A stretch of 64,000 nt of DNA from Lichenostomus cassidix (Eukaryota; Chordata; Aves; Passeriformes; Meliphagidae). The stretch's first letter is position 1; every line of letters starts with the position of its first letter. A program made the translations under genes and the position numbers. Below, in pieces: positions 54,577-64,000 of the stretch. The notes beneath the pieces were generated by a model that was not told where the DNA came from, searched no databases, and saw nothing but the letters and a program-made list of their open reading frames with translations. Location: positions 5,156,128 to 5,220,127 of the forward strand of contig CM039202.1 in NCBI GenBank assembly GCA_008360975.2, given 5' to 3'.

Positions 54577-54639
54577 GATGGCCCCCCATTTTTGCGGCGT
54601 GGGGTGGCCGCCCACAAATCTTGAAGCTGCGCTGCCGCA

Positions 54640-57482
54640 GGGAAGGACCCTCAAAGATAGCAACTAATTCAGAAGTCATTGTTGAATCCATGACTGTGAG
54701 GGACCTTCACAGCCTAAGAAAAAAAGATTACATTCAATGAAATTATGAATCTGTAATTAGCTGGTTAATCTGTCTGGATGGTACGGAGGCAAGGCACTTG
54801 GGCTCTCTGTCACATGAATCAGCTACCAATCTAGGGGTACTAAGTGGGGATGACCCTTGCAGTCTCTGGAGGCAGGTCATGAAATGTGTGAGGGAAAGAT
54901 ACCTATGGCTCGACGTTCTCTCGATGAACTCATATGTCTCGAGCCACCTGAATACACTTCTGCTTTAGCAATGAAGAAGTGAGATGATGGGCATTAGACC
55001 ATGCTTGATCTGGCAAGGAAGCTCCGAGAGCATGCAGGTGCCGTGCATGGCCCAATGAATGCAAGAAGTTTGGCTGTGGAAACACATCTGCAGAAACTAG
55101 AAGATAAGACAGAGGAGAATCATGAAAAAATCAGTAAGGAGACTAAAGAGATTAAAGAGGACCTTCTCCAAATCTTGACAGTACAGATCAGAGGTCCTGT
55201 TACCAGACACAGATGTTCCGCAGCTAGGGAGAGTGGGTACACTCCTCGAAGTGAGCTTTGGTATTTTCTGTGTGATGGTGATGCCTGGTGATTTTTGTCT
55301 TTTCTTTTTAGACCCTTTTTATACATTTTGATACCCTTTCTCTTCCCTTGTACCCTTTACAACACTCCTTGTACCTTAGCCCCACATGTTTATAATTCTT
55401 GTAGTCTGACATTTAGCTAAGTTTGGGGGTTTTGCAAAGTGGGAAGACCAAATATTCATGCTATCTCAGAACTAGAGGCTCCAACTTTGGATGGAGCCTT
55501 CTCTCTGGAACATTTTTGTAAACTAGGCTGTAGTCTCATCTAGGGGGGTAATTAGAATAGGGGGACAATTACTTAATGTATTAAGTTTATTATTGGGGGA
55601 TTTTAGGTAGATATGTTAATTTGCGAGGTTCAAAAAAGTTGTATACGCATTGTACATGGTGTGCTTCTAGGCATGTTTCCACCTTTGATGAGTGTGTACC
55701 TAGGATCCTATTAAAACTGAGGTAATATTCCCTTTTCCCTTAACTGTTATGTCTGCTTCATATTTTTACAAGCTGAAAAGGCACCAATATTGGAGAAGAC
55801 ATGAGAAGGTGGAATAGACAACCCACTGCTGTTCTGGTGCGACAAGTCTGTGAATTGAAGGAGGGCAAAACTCAGGGAGGAAACTCCACCAGAAAGAATG
55901 CAGCTCCAGGTGACATGTCCAATCCCCTTAAAGGAATCTCTAAAGTGCATGCCCACAAGGGCTAGAGGGGCCCTGCCTCTAGCCATGTAGAGGCCAGGGA
56001 AAACCATGTGTTTTGGACTGTGTGGACTGCCACTGAGGCCTGGCACAGCAGAACCACAAAAATACCAGGCTTTGGTTGACACTGGTGCCCAGTGCACGCT
56101 AATTCCATTGTGACAAGTGGGGGCAGAACCTGTTTCTATTGCTGGCATGATAGGAGGATCACAAGACTTGACTCTGGTGGAAGCTGAGGTGAGCCTGACT
56201 GGAAAAGAGTGGAAGAAACATCCCATTGTGACTGGTCCAGAGGCTCCATGCATTCTGGAAATAGACTTCCTCTGAAATAGGTATTTCAAAGACCCAAAGG
56301 GACTTAAGCGGGCATTTGGGATAGCTGCTGTAGAGACAAAGGGTATTAAGCAATTGAACACTTTGCCTGAACTGTCAGAGAATCCATCTGCAGTAAGAGT
56401 TCTGAAGGGAGAAGAGCAATGAGTACCAATTGCCATCTTGACAATGCACCACCAGCAATACCGGATAAATCGAGATGGTGTGATTGCCATCCATAAGCTG
56501 ATCTGTGTGCTGGAGAGCTACGAGGTGGTCAGCAAGACCCACTCATCCTTCAACATCCCCATTTAGCCTGTGTGCAAATCTGAGGGAGAATGGGGATTGA
56601 CTGTTATCCATAACTCTGAGACGTGCTGAGATCAAGCAGGCCAAGTGGGTGAAACCCCTGTGGTATGGGGGAAAGTGGTCCAAATACAAGTATGCTGAGG
56701 CCTGGCAGGCTGACTACATCTCACTGCCCCAGACCCATCAAGGCAAGCACTATGTGCCCACAATGGAAGAAGCCACCACTGGATGGCTGGAGACCTACTT
56801 TGTGCCTCACGCTACTGCCCATAACACCATCCTGGGTCTTGAGAAGCAAGTCCTTTGGAGGCTTGGTATCCCCAAGAGAGTTGAATCAAACAACGGGCCT
56901 CATTTCAAGAATAGCCTTATAAACACCTGGGCTAGGGAGCATGGAATCAAGTGGGTTTACCATATCCCTTATCATGCACCAGCCACTGGCAAAGTGGAGC
57001 GATGCAATGGATTGTTAAAAACCACCTTTAAGACACTGGATGAGGGAACTTTCAAAAATTAGGAGTGGCAGTTAGCAAAGACCTTCTGGTTAGTGAACAC
57101 CCAAGGCTCCACCAACCAAGCATGCCCTACCCAATCTGAGCCCCTGCATACAGTAGATGGAGACAAGGTCCCAGCAGTACATGTCAAAGGTTTGTTAGGA
57201 AAGACTGTTTGGATTAATTCTGCCTTGCATAAAGACAAACTCATCCATGGGGTTCTCTTTGCTCAGGAGCCAGGATGCACCCGGTGGGCAATGCAGGAGG
57301 ATGTGTGCCTCAGGGAGATTTGATTTTGGGGTGAGAACCACATGTAATGTTAGGATGCCTATGTAGCACTGCTTGCTGACTGTCACTGCCACTATTTGTA
57401 TATAGATATATGTATATATGTATATATGTATATGTGTGTGTATTTAGGGTTGAAATATATTAGTTTGGACATTAAGGTGACG
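54640..57482 (+). pseudogene. ERVL copy 2 gag-pro-pol remnant with RT/RNase H deleted
   Basis: Gag continues at 54660 ('SEVIVESMTVRDLHSLRK') to 55290, where frame and similarity end. 55290-55740 is AT-rich and unassigned. Protease has VDTGAQ at about 56080 and 'GPEAPCIL' near 56240. The RT N-terminus reaches about 56605, where it jumps directly to the integrase zinc-site region ('HNSETC', about 56610-56630). Integrase continues to 57320. The whole RT catalytic part and RNase H are absent. Many stops are present. Confidence 0.88.
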
Positions 57483-57502
57483 ATATGGAATAAGTGGTGG
57501 AA

Positions 57503-58130
57503 TGTCTTGGGGTGATATGATAATCCTGCATTCCCTATTGTCTGCTTTTTATGCCCAGAAATGTGTTCTTGTTGCTTTAAGCCTGGTCCCGCAGCCAGGA
57601 GAAGCTGCGTGTTGTTTTGAAACTCTCCCCTGGCTTTCTCAGCCTTGAAGCGGGGTGGGGGGAGACACACACTCCTGGGTGTGGTTCCAGCGGTGGCAGC
57701 AGTGGCGGCAAGAAGGTGTTTTCCCTGGGACTGCTTCTTCTTTGTTCTTCATTCTTCTTCTTGGACCTTTTTCACTGACTTGTTTTCTGGTCTGAGAATC
57801 AGAAGATTCCCCAGGAGGACGGTAGACGAGAATTCCTACTGGGAGCCACTGGAGTGATTCAGTCTTCCCAGGACCCCCAGAGGGGGAAACCTGTGCCCAA
57901 GAAAAAGGACACTACAATCCATCAGCTGTTTACTTAGATTTAATAGGTTCTTTTCCCTTTTCCCCATGCCTTGTTGAGCACTTTGTATGTTTTGTTAAAT
58001 AAACAGGGTTTTTTCACTTTCATCCAAGAAATTCTGTTGTGGTGGGGGGAGGGAGTGCCAGAAGCCCTTTCTTTGGAGGAGGTGTTCATTAAGAGCACTT
58101 TCCTCCTAGACTTGTCTTTAACCCAAGACA
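57503..58130 (+). repeat. 3' LTR of ERVL copy 2
   Basis: It runs TGTCTTGGGGTGATATG...CCCAAGACA after polypurine AAGTGGTGGAA. AATAAA is at about 57998. It shares start, layout and several blocks with the LTRs of 14730-21234 but is clearly diverged, so it is a related subfamily. Confidence 0.88.
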
Positions 58131-58259
58131 CATGCGAACAACTGTGTGATGGAACATGCCATTCATAAAAGACCGCATTACAGATATGAATCAAGGCATC
58201 CAACAGAGAATACATAAAAATGCTATATCAAAGACACAAAGCAATATTAATTTTTTCTT
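58131..58259. other. Unassigned junction
   Basis: It lies between the ERVL 3' LTR and the env fossil and has no recognised feature. Confidence 0.3.
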
Positions 58260-58540
58260 TAATTCATTTAAACCTCATGTCCATCCAGTAAATGGATTCA
58301 AATCCGTGTTCTTTACAAGATGTTGAGTGAGTGTCTGGATTTTCTGTAGCTGGGCATGAACAGAGCTAGAAAGGTCACTTAAGTTCATATAACTCATTGA
58401 AATCTTCACAACTATACCTATGTGCTAAAAGCAGGAAATTAATTGCTGCTCGATTTTGCAGGGTAGCACACTTAATGCTGTCTACATCAATTAGCAAATC
58501 AGATATGTCTATATTAGTAGAATTACTCAATTTTGCCTCT
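58260..58540 (-). pseudogene. ERV envelope transmembrane (TM) fragment
   Basis: The minus strand, from about 58510 to 58380, encodes the conserved retroviral TM ectodomain core: an LQNRAA motif followed by a Cys-containing segment. A diverged, stop-containing stretch continues to about 58260. It is a broken remnant and the only env sequence in the window I can name with confidence. It matches the orientation of the pol fossil at 59440-61150, and the LTR at 58560-59434 lies between them. Confidence 0.75.
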
Positions 58541-58559
58541 CTTAGGAAACCTTAAGGAA

Positions 58560-59434
58560 ACCTTAACTCCCTTAAGGAAACCTCCCTTAAAATAGAGAAT
58601 GTCACACCCCTTCCCTCCGAATTATTTTAACTTTGGAATCAAGGGCTTTCAGGCAAAGATATGGGGAAAGGAATAACTAGTATCTATAACAGAGTAAACA
58701 AGCAAGAAGAATAGCAACAGCAAACAAAACCAGAAATCCAGTGGCAGATGTTCCTGGGCTGCCAAGCACTTTCCCGTTTGGTGTAGTCACAGTCACAACC
58801 TGTTGAGCTGGGGTGCTGTTGAACTCCTAGCTGGGCAGGGCAGGTGCAATGAATCCCGAGCAGCTGCAGGTGGCGCTGTGGCGCAGGGTCAGGTCTGTCT
58901 CACAGGGTTGGGCTGGGCAGCAGGGCAGCACACAGCAGAGAGCTTGGAGCAGTGAGCTGGAGCGGCAGGAATGGCTCACCTGGGCTAGCCAGTAAAAGTG
59001 GCAGGAACTCCACAGTTATGGCGGATGCCACAGTGAGTTCCGACAGGCGGGGCAGAGGCAGCAACAGCTGGACTTCTCCGCAATTGTTGCAAAAAACGCA
59101 GCTGGGCAGCTGCGTGCTCCCAGCAGGGAAAACAGGTTGGAGTCCTGTGCCTTTTTCCCAAGCAAGAGCTCACCCAGCCAGGAACAGAAGGCAGTGCGCA
59201 GTTGGATGTCCCACGGTCGCAGCCAGAAGCAAAGCAGCAGCCTTCTTTCGTCCACTCCAGTGTCCAATGAGCAAGTGAACTCCCCGCCAATGGCCAGAGT
59301 GCCTCCTCCCCATACCACACCCAAGCCACAGACTTTGTCTCTAACAAAAGAGTTAATGGCCCTGAGCACCTGATGGTTGGATCCCTAATAAAAGGGGTGG
59401 AGAAAATTCCACCCTCCACCCCCAACCTTCAACA
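58560..59434 (-). mobile_element. LTR family B, copy 3 (3' end lost)
   Basis: It starts on the minus strand at TGTTGAAGGTTGGGGG (59434) and follows the family B sequence to about 58575. The terminal 'TTTCAAGCCAAGACA' part is missing and is replaced by a short 'TTAAGGAAACC' repeat (58548-58590). It lies inside the minus-strand ERV fossil. Confidence 0.75.
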
Positions 59435-59439
59435 CTAAT

Positions 59440-61150
59440 TTACAAGTTTCTGTGTCACTGCCCAGGAGTCTGTGTATAGATAACAAACAGCATTGGGTGG
59501 TGTCACATCTGTGGCTTGCCAGGCAGCAATCAGTTCAGCTAGCTGTCTGTTACTTGCTTCTCTTTCAATTACTAACTGAGTTTGTGTAGCTGGATTAAAT
59601 GCAGCCGCTCTCCAGGCCAGCTTACCACATCTAGTCTTTGCACTACCATGAGTAAACTATGCAGTTTGTTTCTGAATATTTGTGAATTGGTGATAGGGTT
59701 TTTCCCACCAGCCTATTTTATAGTTGTACATGTCATGGGATCCCTGAATAAGCTCTGTGTGTTCTTGACTTACAAGTTCTTGTAGTTGATGGACTCCCTT
59801 TGGCCTCGGTTTTGCTCTCTCCTGTATGTACCACTTGGTTTTCACTATGGTTGCTTTATGTGTGTGCCGTACTTTGTGGCGCTAAGGTTCATGCAACCAC
59901 TGGCACATAATGGTTGCTTCATGGCTTACAGTGCTGGTTTTAGTGTCGAGTAGAGTCTAGTACATGGACAGCAAGGCCTTTTCAAATGTTTTGTATCTGC
60001 CCTCAGCTCCTGACAGGCTGTGAGACAAAAACCCCAATGGACACCTCCGCCCCTCTTGGGGCTGCTAGAGGCTCCACAGGGCCACATCCTTTTCCAGGGT
60101 AATGTGTAACTCTACTTGCCTTGAATGTATTGGATGAAATTCCTTATGTTTCTGAATGGTTGACTGAGTTTTATTAAAGGTGACCTGCTGTTCTGACCTT
60201 CATTCCAACTGAGCCCTTTTCCAGGTTACTTTGTACAGTGGCTTGAGTAACACAGCTAAACTAGGTAAATATGCTTGCCGGTATCTAACAGCACTCAAAA
60301 CATGCTGTGCCCCCTTTTTTATCTTCTTATCTTCTGGGGTTGGCCAGGTTTGAATACTGCTTAGTTTTCTCTGAAATTTGTCAAATTCTTTAAGTTCAGG
60401 TGATGCTTAAGTATTTTACCTCTTGGGCTGATCTCTGGATTCTCTGAGAATTGACTGCTCAGTCACAGTGCTACAGTAATTCAATAATGGTATCCAGTTC
60501 TTGTTGCACTTTTTCTATATGCAATCCCTGTATGAGAATATCATCTATGTATTGTGAAATCTGTACTTCAGCAGGTGCAGTGTGTTGTGTTAAAGTGCAG
60601 TGTATTACTTGAATTTCTGCATCTCCTCCTGGGATCTTATATTGTTTGATATATGCAATTTCTGTAGCTACTGAAATGTCTGTTTCCGGTTGTATAAGTC
60701 TCATAGTGAGAGCTTTGGCACATAGCCACCTCGTGGTGCTAAGTTTTAATGTGGTATTGTGTAGCACATCTCTGTCTAATATGTATTTATTGATTGGAGG
60801 AATTATAACAGTATAGGCATGAGGATTCCAGTCTGGGTTTGCAACAACTGTATGGACCCTTGGGCTAGCCACTTTCTTTTTTTTTTCCTTTTCCCTCGTT
60901 TCTCAACAAACTGTTTGGCTAAAACTGCGTATTTTCCCTCAATTGCTCACCCTGTTCAACAGTAGTTTCAAGTGCTTGCCTCTGTAAAATTGTATCAGCT
61001 TCCAGCTGCTCTGTGTTCTTGCCCCATTCAGTTAACTGTTGTATTATTTCTCTTTATTTTCTACTATAACTTTGTATGCAAATAACAGGCAACCTGCCAT
61101 TTGATTGACATGAACCAACTGTTCTTTAGACTGTGTTTGACACGTTTACA
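59440..61150 (-). pseudogene. ERV pol fossil (minus strand)
   Basis: An open stretch 60872-60471 contains an RT active-site motif YIDDIL (about 60560-60540) preceded by RT palm-like sequence. Lower coordinates carry broken RT-connection and RNase H-like pieces in several frames. It is probably the same eroded provirus as the TM fragment at 58260-58540. The class is not settled. Confidence 0.65.
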
Positions 61151-61365
61151 CAAACTCTCCCTCCAGAATTTTAACGCCTCCATGGGGCTGTCTGTCTCTC
61201 ATGGCTCTGGTCCAAACCCTGTACAAGTTTCTAGCTTCTGTCATTGTGTACTCTATGGCTCCTAAGTCCACCCCGGTCTCTCTACTGAAGGAGCCGTGGC
61301 CTGAGGCTCCTCTTTCTGAAATATTATTACTGCTGCACTTGCACAAGGTCGTAATAAAGACAACA

Positions 61366-61879
61366 TGTTGTATCACAGTCCAGGAGGGTGGCACAGGCCG
61401 GCTCCCCCCCGGACCGGGTCCCTGGTTCTTGTAAATCCCACCGGATCCGGGGCAAGCGGCTCCCGAGGTTCTGCGGCATGGCGGCAGTCTTCTAACCGCG
61501 TCAATTCAAGCAGGAAAATAGTGATACGAAGGAAGAACTGGACTCCATCTCTGCTCTACTAGGGATGTTTATTTGGGGTAACGGGAAAAGGGGCGCAGGG
61601 AAGGAGAAGGGGGAAGGGAGGCAAGGCAGGTAGGGGATGCTAGCAGCCCAGAGATGGAAAAGACCACGAGGTGATCCAGGCTCTGCCTTTTAAGGGGAAG
61701 GAGAGGGGGCAGGGGCTGGCTCTCTCTGAGCCAGTCCCAGGAGGACAAAGGGAAGATGGGCAGGAGGGTACACACCAATAGGTTTTGAGGTACAGCAGAG
61801 CATATTTCAAAATGAACCAATGGTATACAAAGCAGAGGAACAAAGGAGCACATGGAATCCTAAAACCCACGTTGCTACA
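61366..61879 (-). mobile_element. Solo LTR with 6-bp TSD (ACAACA)
   Basis: The plus-strand copy runs TGTTGTATCACAG...GTTGCTACA, with ACAACA on both sides (61360-61365 and 61880-61885). The poly(A) signal (TTTATT on the plus strand, about 61568) and a TATA-like TTTTAAGG block give minus orientation. Confidence 0.75.
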
Positions 61880-61885
61880 ACAACA

Positions 61886-62129
61886 GACACAGTAAAGACA
61901 ATAACTCTGTTCCATTAGTATTATCAAGCAAGACTACAAACACAACAGATTAAGGAGTTTTTGTTTTTTCCCCTTTTTTTCCTAACTTAATTTCAAAACA
62001 GTATTCTAGTTATGTCTACAAGGTCCACACCGTGCTACAACAACTGTATGGCACCAATTACACTTCAGACATATATAAACACACATGATTAAGTACTTGG
62101 ACTAAAATCTTGACCTCTCATATATCATA
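61886..62129. other. AT-rich, unassigned
   Basis: No feature is recognised, apart from a short CA run just beyond it at 62131-62148. Confidence 0.4.
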
Positions 62130-62700
62130 CACACACACACACACACAGAACAGTGTCTCTCAGGGCAGCGACACACTGTACTCTCTTGGTGCAGCCCTAC
62201 ACCTTGCTCTGACTGAGCTCTGTTCCTACGTAGAACAGCAGTGTGTTTCACTCCCCTGGTGCAACTACGCCACCCACTGACCTCAAAACAGCCTCTCCCG
62301 GTTCAGCTGTGTACTCCACTGCCCAGGGAGGTGCTCAAAACCACACAAACAATGTCTCTTGGTGCAGCTAGGCATCAAGCCCTGTTTTTCACACACGCAA
62401 ACAGCGTCTCTTGGTGCAGCTATGCGCCCCACTGCCCAAGCCCTGGTTTTTCTTTTCACACACTGAAAACTACATGCCCCACTGACCTGGTTCATAAATT
62501 ACACACTACTTCAATTTTTTAACAGACACACATAAAAACAGCATTTCTTGGTGCAGCTATGCACTCCACTGCCTTAAGCCCTGTTTTTCACACGTACAAT
62601 TGGCGTTTCTTGGTGCAGTAACATGCCCCACTGCCCCAAGTCATTTTTCACACACAGAACAGTGTTTCTTGGAGCACACTGGCCAAGTCCCATCTGTGGC
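62130..62700 (+). repeat. ~65-bp degenerate tandem repeat ('TCTTGGTGCAGCTATGC' units)
   Basis: Units of the type 'TTTTTCACACACxCAxAACAGCGTCTCTTGGTGCAGCTATGCxCCCCACTGCCC' recur at about 62145, 62190, 62350, 62400, 62545, 62610 and 62655, with some spacing changes. The array starts with a CA run. There is no coding content. Confidence 0.75.
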
Positions 62701-63308
62701 CCTTAAACCGGTGTTAGTTTGTCACACATACACACTCATTCGTGGCACATGAACCAGCATCAGTTTGGCATACATACTCACTCAAGGCAGTGTCACTCTT
62801 TGTGCTTTGAGCATCACATCCTCATCACCAAAAATGTTACAGGTTTGTGAGGATGCCCATGCACAGAGAACTCATGACATACTCAGAACAGCACAGCAAA
62901 TTAATTTTATTAGTTGCCTTAGCAATAAATACATACTGACCCCTGGATTTTGAAGAAGCTGTCGAGCAGGAGAAGGAGATGGAGCATGGCATCTGAGCTG
63001 GAGGGGTAGGAAGGCAGCGCACCTTCAGGGTGTCCCATGGGTGAAAATGGTGTGCATCATGGCGTTCATCACCCCCACTCTAGGACCACACGCTTTATCT
63101 CCACCTCAGGAGTGGCCAGCTTCAGCATCATCTCATGCGGGGTCAATGCATGAGATGAGGCCATAACAACCCATGATAACACCTCCATGCCAGAAACAGC
63201 TTATTGTTGTTCCCCTCTTTCAGGATGAATCCCACTAGGTGACCAATACATAGTTACATTTCTGAAGGTTAAAATCTTACTAACTAACAATAAGATCTTC
63301 TTCTATGG
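62701..63308. other. Unassigned
   Basis: No gene or element end is recognised. An AATAAA near 62928 and a purine-rich stretch near 62960-63000 could belong to another eroded LTR. Confidence 0.3.
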
Positions 63309-64000
63309 TGTTGGGGGTTGAGAATTTCTTCCCATTCCTGTTACTAAGCAACAAATAGTCCGATGTTTAGAGCGATCAAGTCTTTTGTAAAAGACAAAAG
63401 CTAGGTTTTTGGGCAGGGCACGGTAAGGGAAGAGCCGGCCCTGGGAAAGCTCTCTCGTGGTTCGGACGCTGAGGGTAGAGGCTGCTGGCTCTTTGCTTTC
63501 CAGCTGCCACCAGAGGAAATACAACTGTGCCCTGTTTCTTTTCTCTCCTGGCTGGGTGAGCTTTGATTCAACTTTTCTTCCCACTGGGAAGGGCGCGTTT
63601 CCCCGGGCTGCGTTTTCCCGCAGCTGCCGCCAGGAGAGTCCGGCTGCCTCTGCTGCCTGCCCCTGCCCTCTGCCGCACAAGACCGCGGCGTCTGCTGTGA
63701 CTGCAGAAAATCCTTGCTACCTCGCTGCTAGCCGGGAGGGAGCCAGTGCCTGATCCTGCCTCCCTGCTTTCTGCCGCTCCGAGCTGCCTGGCTGCCTGCT
63801 TTCTCAGCCTGTCCGCCATCATCCAGCTGCCTGGGGCTGACCTGACCCTGCGCCACAGCGCCACCTGCAGCCGCTCAGCAGTCATCGCACCTGCCCTGCC
63901 CGGCCGGGAGCTCAACAGCGCCCCTGCTGCTTGCAACCGTGATTACACCACACGGGAAAAGGCTTGGCAGCTCCCAAGTTACCTGCTATTGGTTTTCTGG
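63309..64000 (+). mobile_element. LTR family B, copy 4 (cut by window end)
   Basis: It starts TGTTGGGGGTTGAGAATT and follows the family B sequence, including the 'GACCTGACCCTGCGCCACAGCGCC' block, to the end of the window. With 58560-59434 it forms an inverted pair about 3.9 kb apart. Confidence 0.8.

Larger units (their letters stand above)
51836..54639 (+). mobile_element. Solo LTR (about 505 bp) interrupted by a second element; TSD GGGAAG
   Basis: The first part (51836-52283) starts TGTTGCAGTGTGCTAG and the second (54583-54639) ends CTGCGCTGCCGCA. The flanks are GGGAAG (51830-51835) and GGGAAG (54640-54645). Outside these, ERVL Gag sequence continues from one side to the other, collinear with the intact provirus. 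AATAAA lies at about 52149. The interruption is the 52284-54576 element. Confidence 0.9.
50333..58130 (+). mobile_element. ERVL-like provirus copy 2 with nested insertions
   Basis: A 5' LTR remnant (50333-50425) and a full 3' LTR (57503-58130) enclose ORF1-like (50650-51617), Gag-like (51620-51835 and 54640-55290), protease-like (56060-56280) and integrase-like (56640-57320) sequence. Three later LTR elements sit inside it: 50730-51178, 51836-54639 and, within that, 52284-54576. Each has a target-site duplication. RT and RNase H are deleted. The copy is dead. Confidence 0.9.

Noticed and set aside
55747..56490. 247-codon minus-strand frame
   Set aside because: Antisense shadow of the ERVL protease region, which reads on the + strand with clear motifs.

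Overview
The window is vertebrate, almost certainly avian, and probably a songbird. The evidence is a 10-exon CYP21 (steroid 21-hydroxylase) gene with short, very GC-rich introns, a CR1-type LINE 3' end, and many bird-style endogenous retroviruses (ERVs) and solo LTRs. The degenerate C/G-rich intronic repeats are typical of microchromosomes. In birds CYP21 lies in the MHC region, beside C4, CENPA and TNXB in chicken. A tandem MHC class II-like X-Y promoter module lies about 0.7 kb past the CYP21 stop and fits that setting.

Layout. 1-14.2 kb is a graveyard of LTRs and ERV fossils: a minus-strand class I pol with a CR1 inserted in it, plus gag-like and env-like scraps. 14.2-24.2 kb is C-rich degenerate repeat DNA that received a well-preserved ERVL-like provirus (14730-21234, minus). 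It has near-identical LTRs, a primer-binding site, a polypurine tract, a small membrane-type ORF and one 1318-codon gag-pro-pol frame. 24.7-31.65 kb is CYP21, intact in frame over 472 codons, with a solo LTR in intron 5 and a minisatellite in intron 8. 31.65-32.6 kb is a TGACC-rich 3' flank with a poly(A) signal, then the CpG-rich X-Y promoter with no recognisable gene behind it.

32.8-45.3 kb is dominated by a purine-rich GGCAAG minisatellite, a second decayed ERVL copy, and a large imperfect palindrome. The palindrome consists of minisatellite, a ~180-bp satellite, an LTR, inverted satellite and inverted minisatellite. 45.3-50.3 kb holds a class I ERV fossil. 50.3-58.1 kb is a third ERVL copy with nested insertions, each dated relative to the others by its target-site duplication. 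58.1-64 kb is a minus-strand ERV fossil (env TM and pol), LTRs and a ~65-bp tandem repeat.

The only clear host protein-coding gene is CYP21. Neither C4 nor TNXB exons were recognised. All names come from reading motifs and splice signals by eye; no database search was run.
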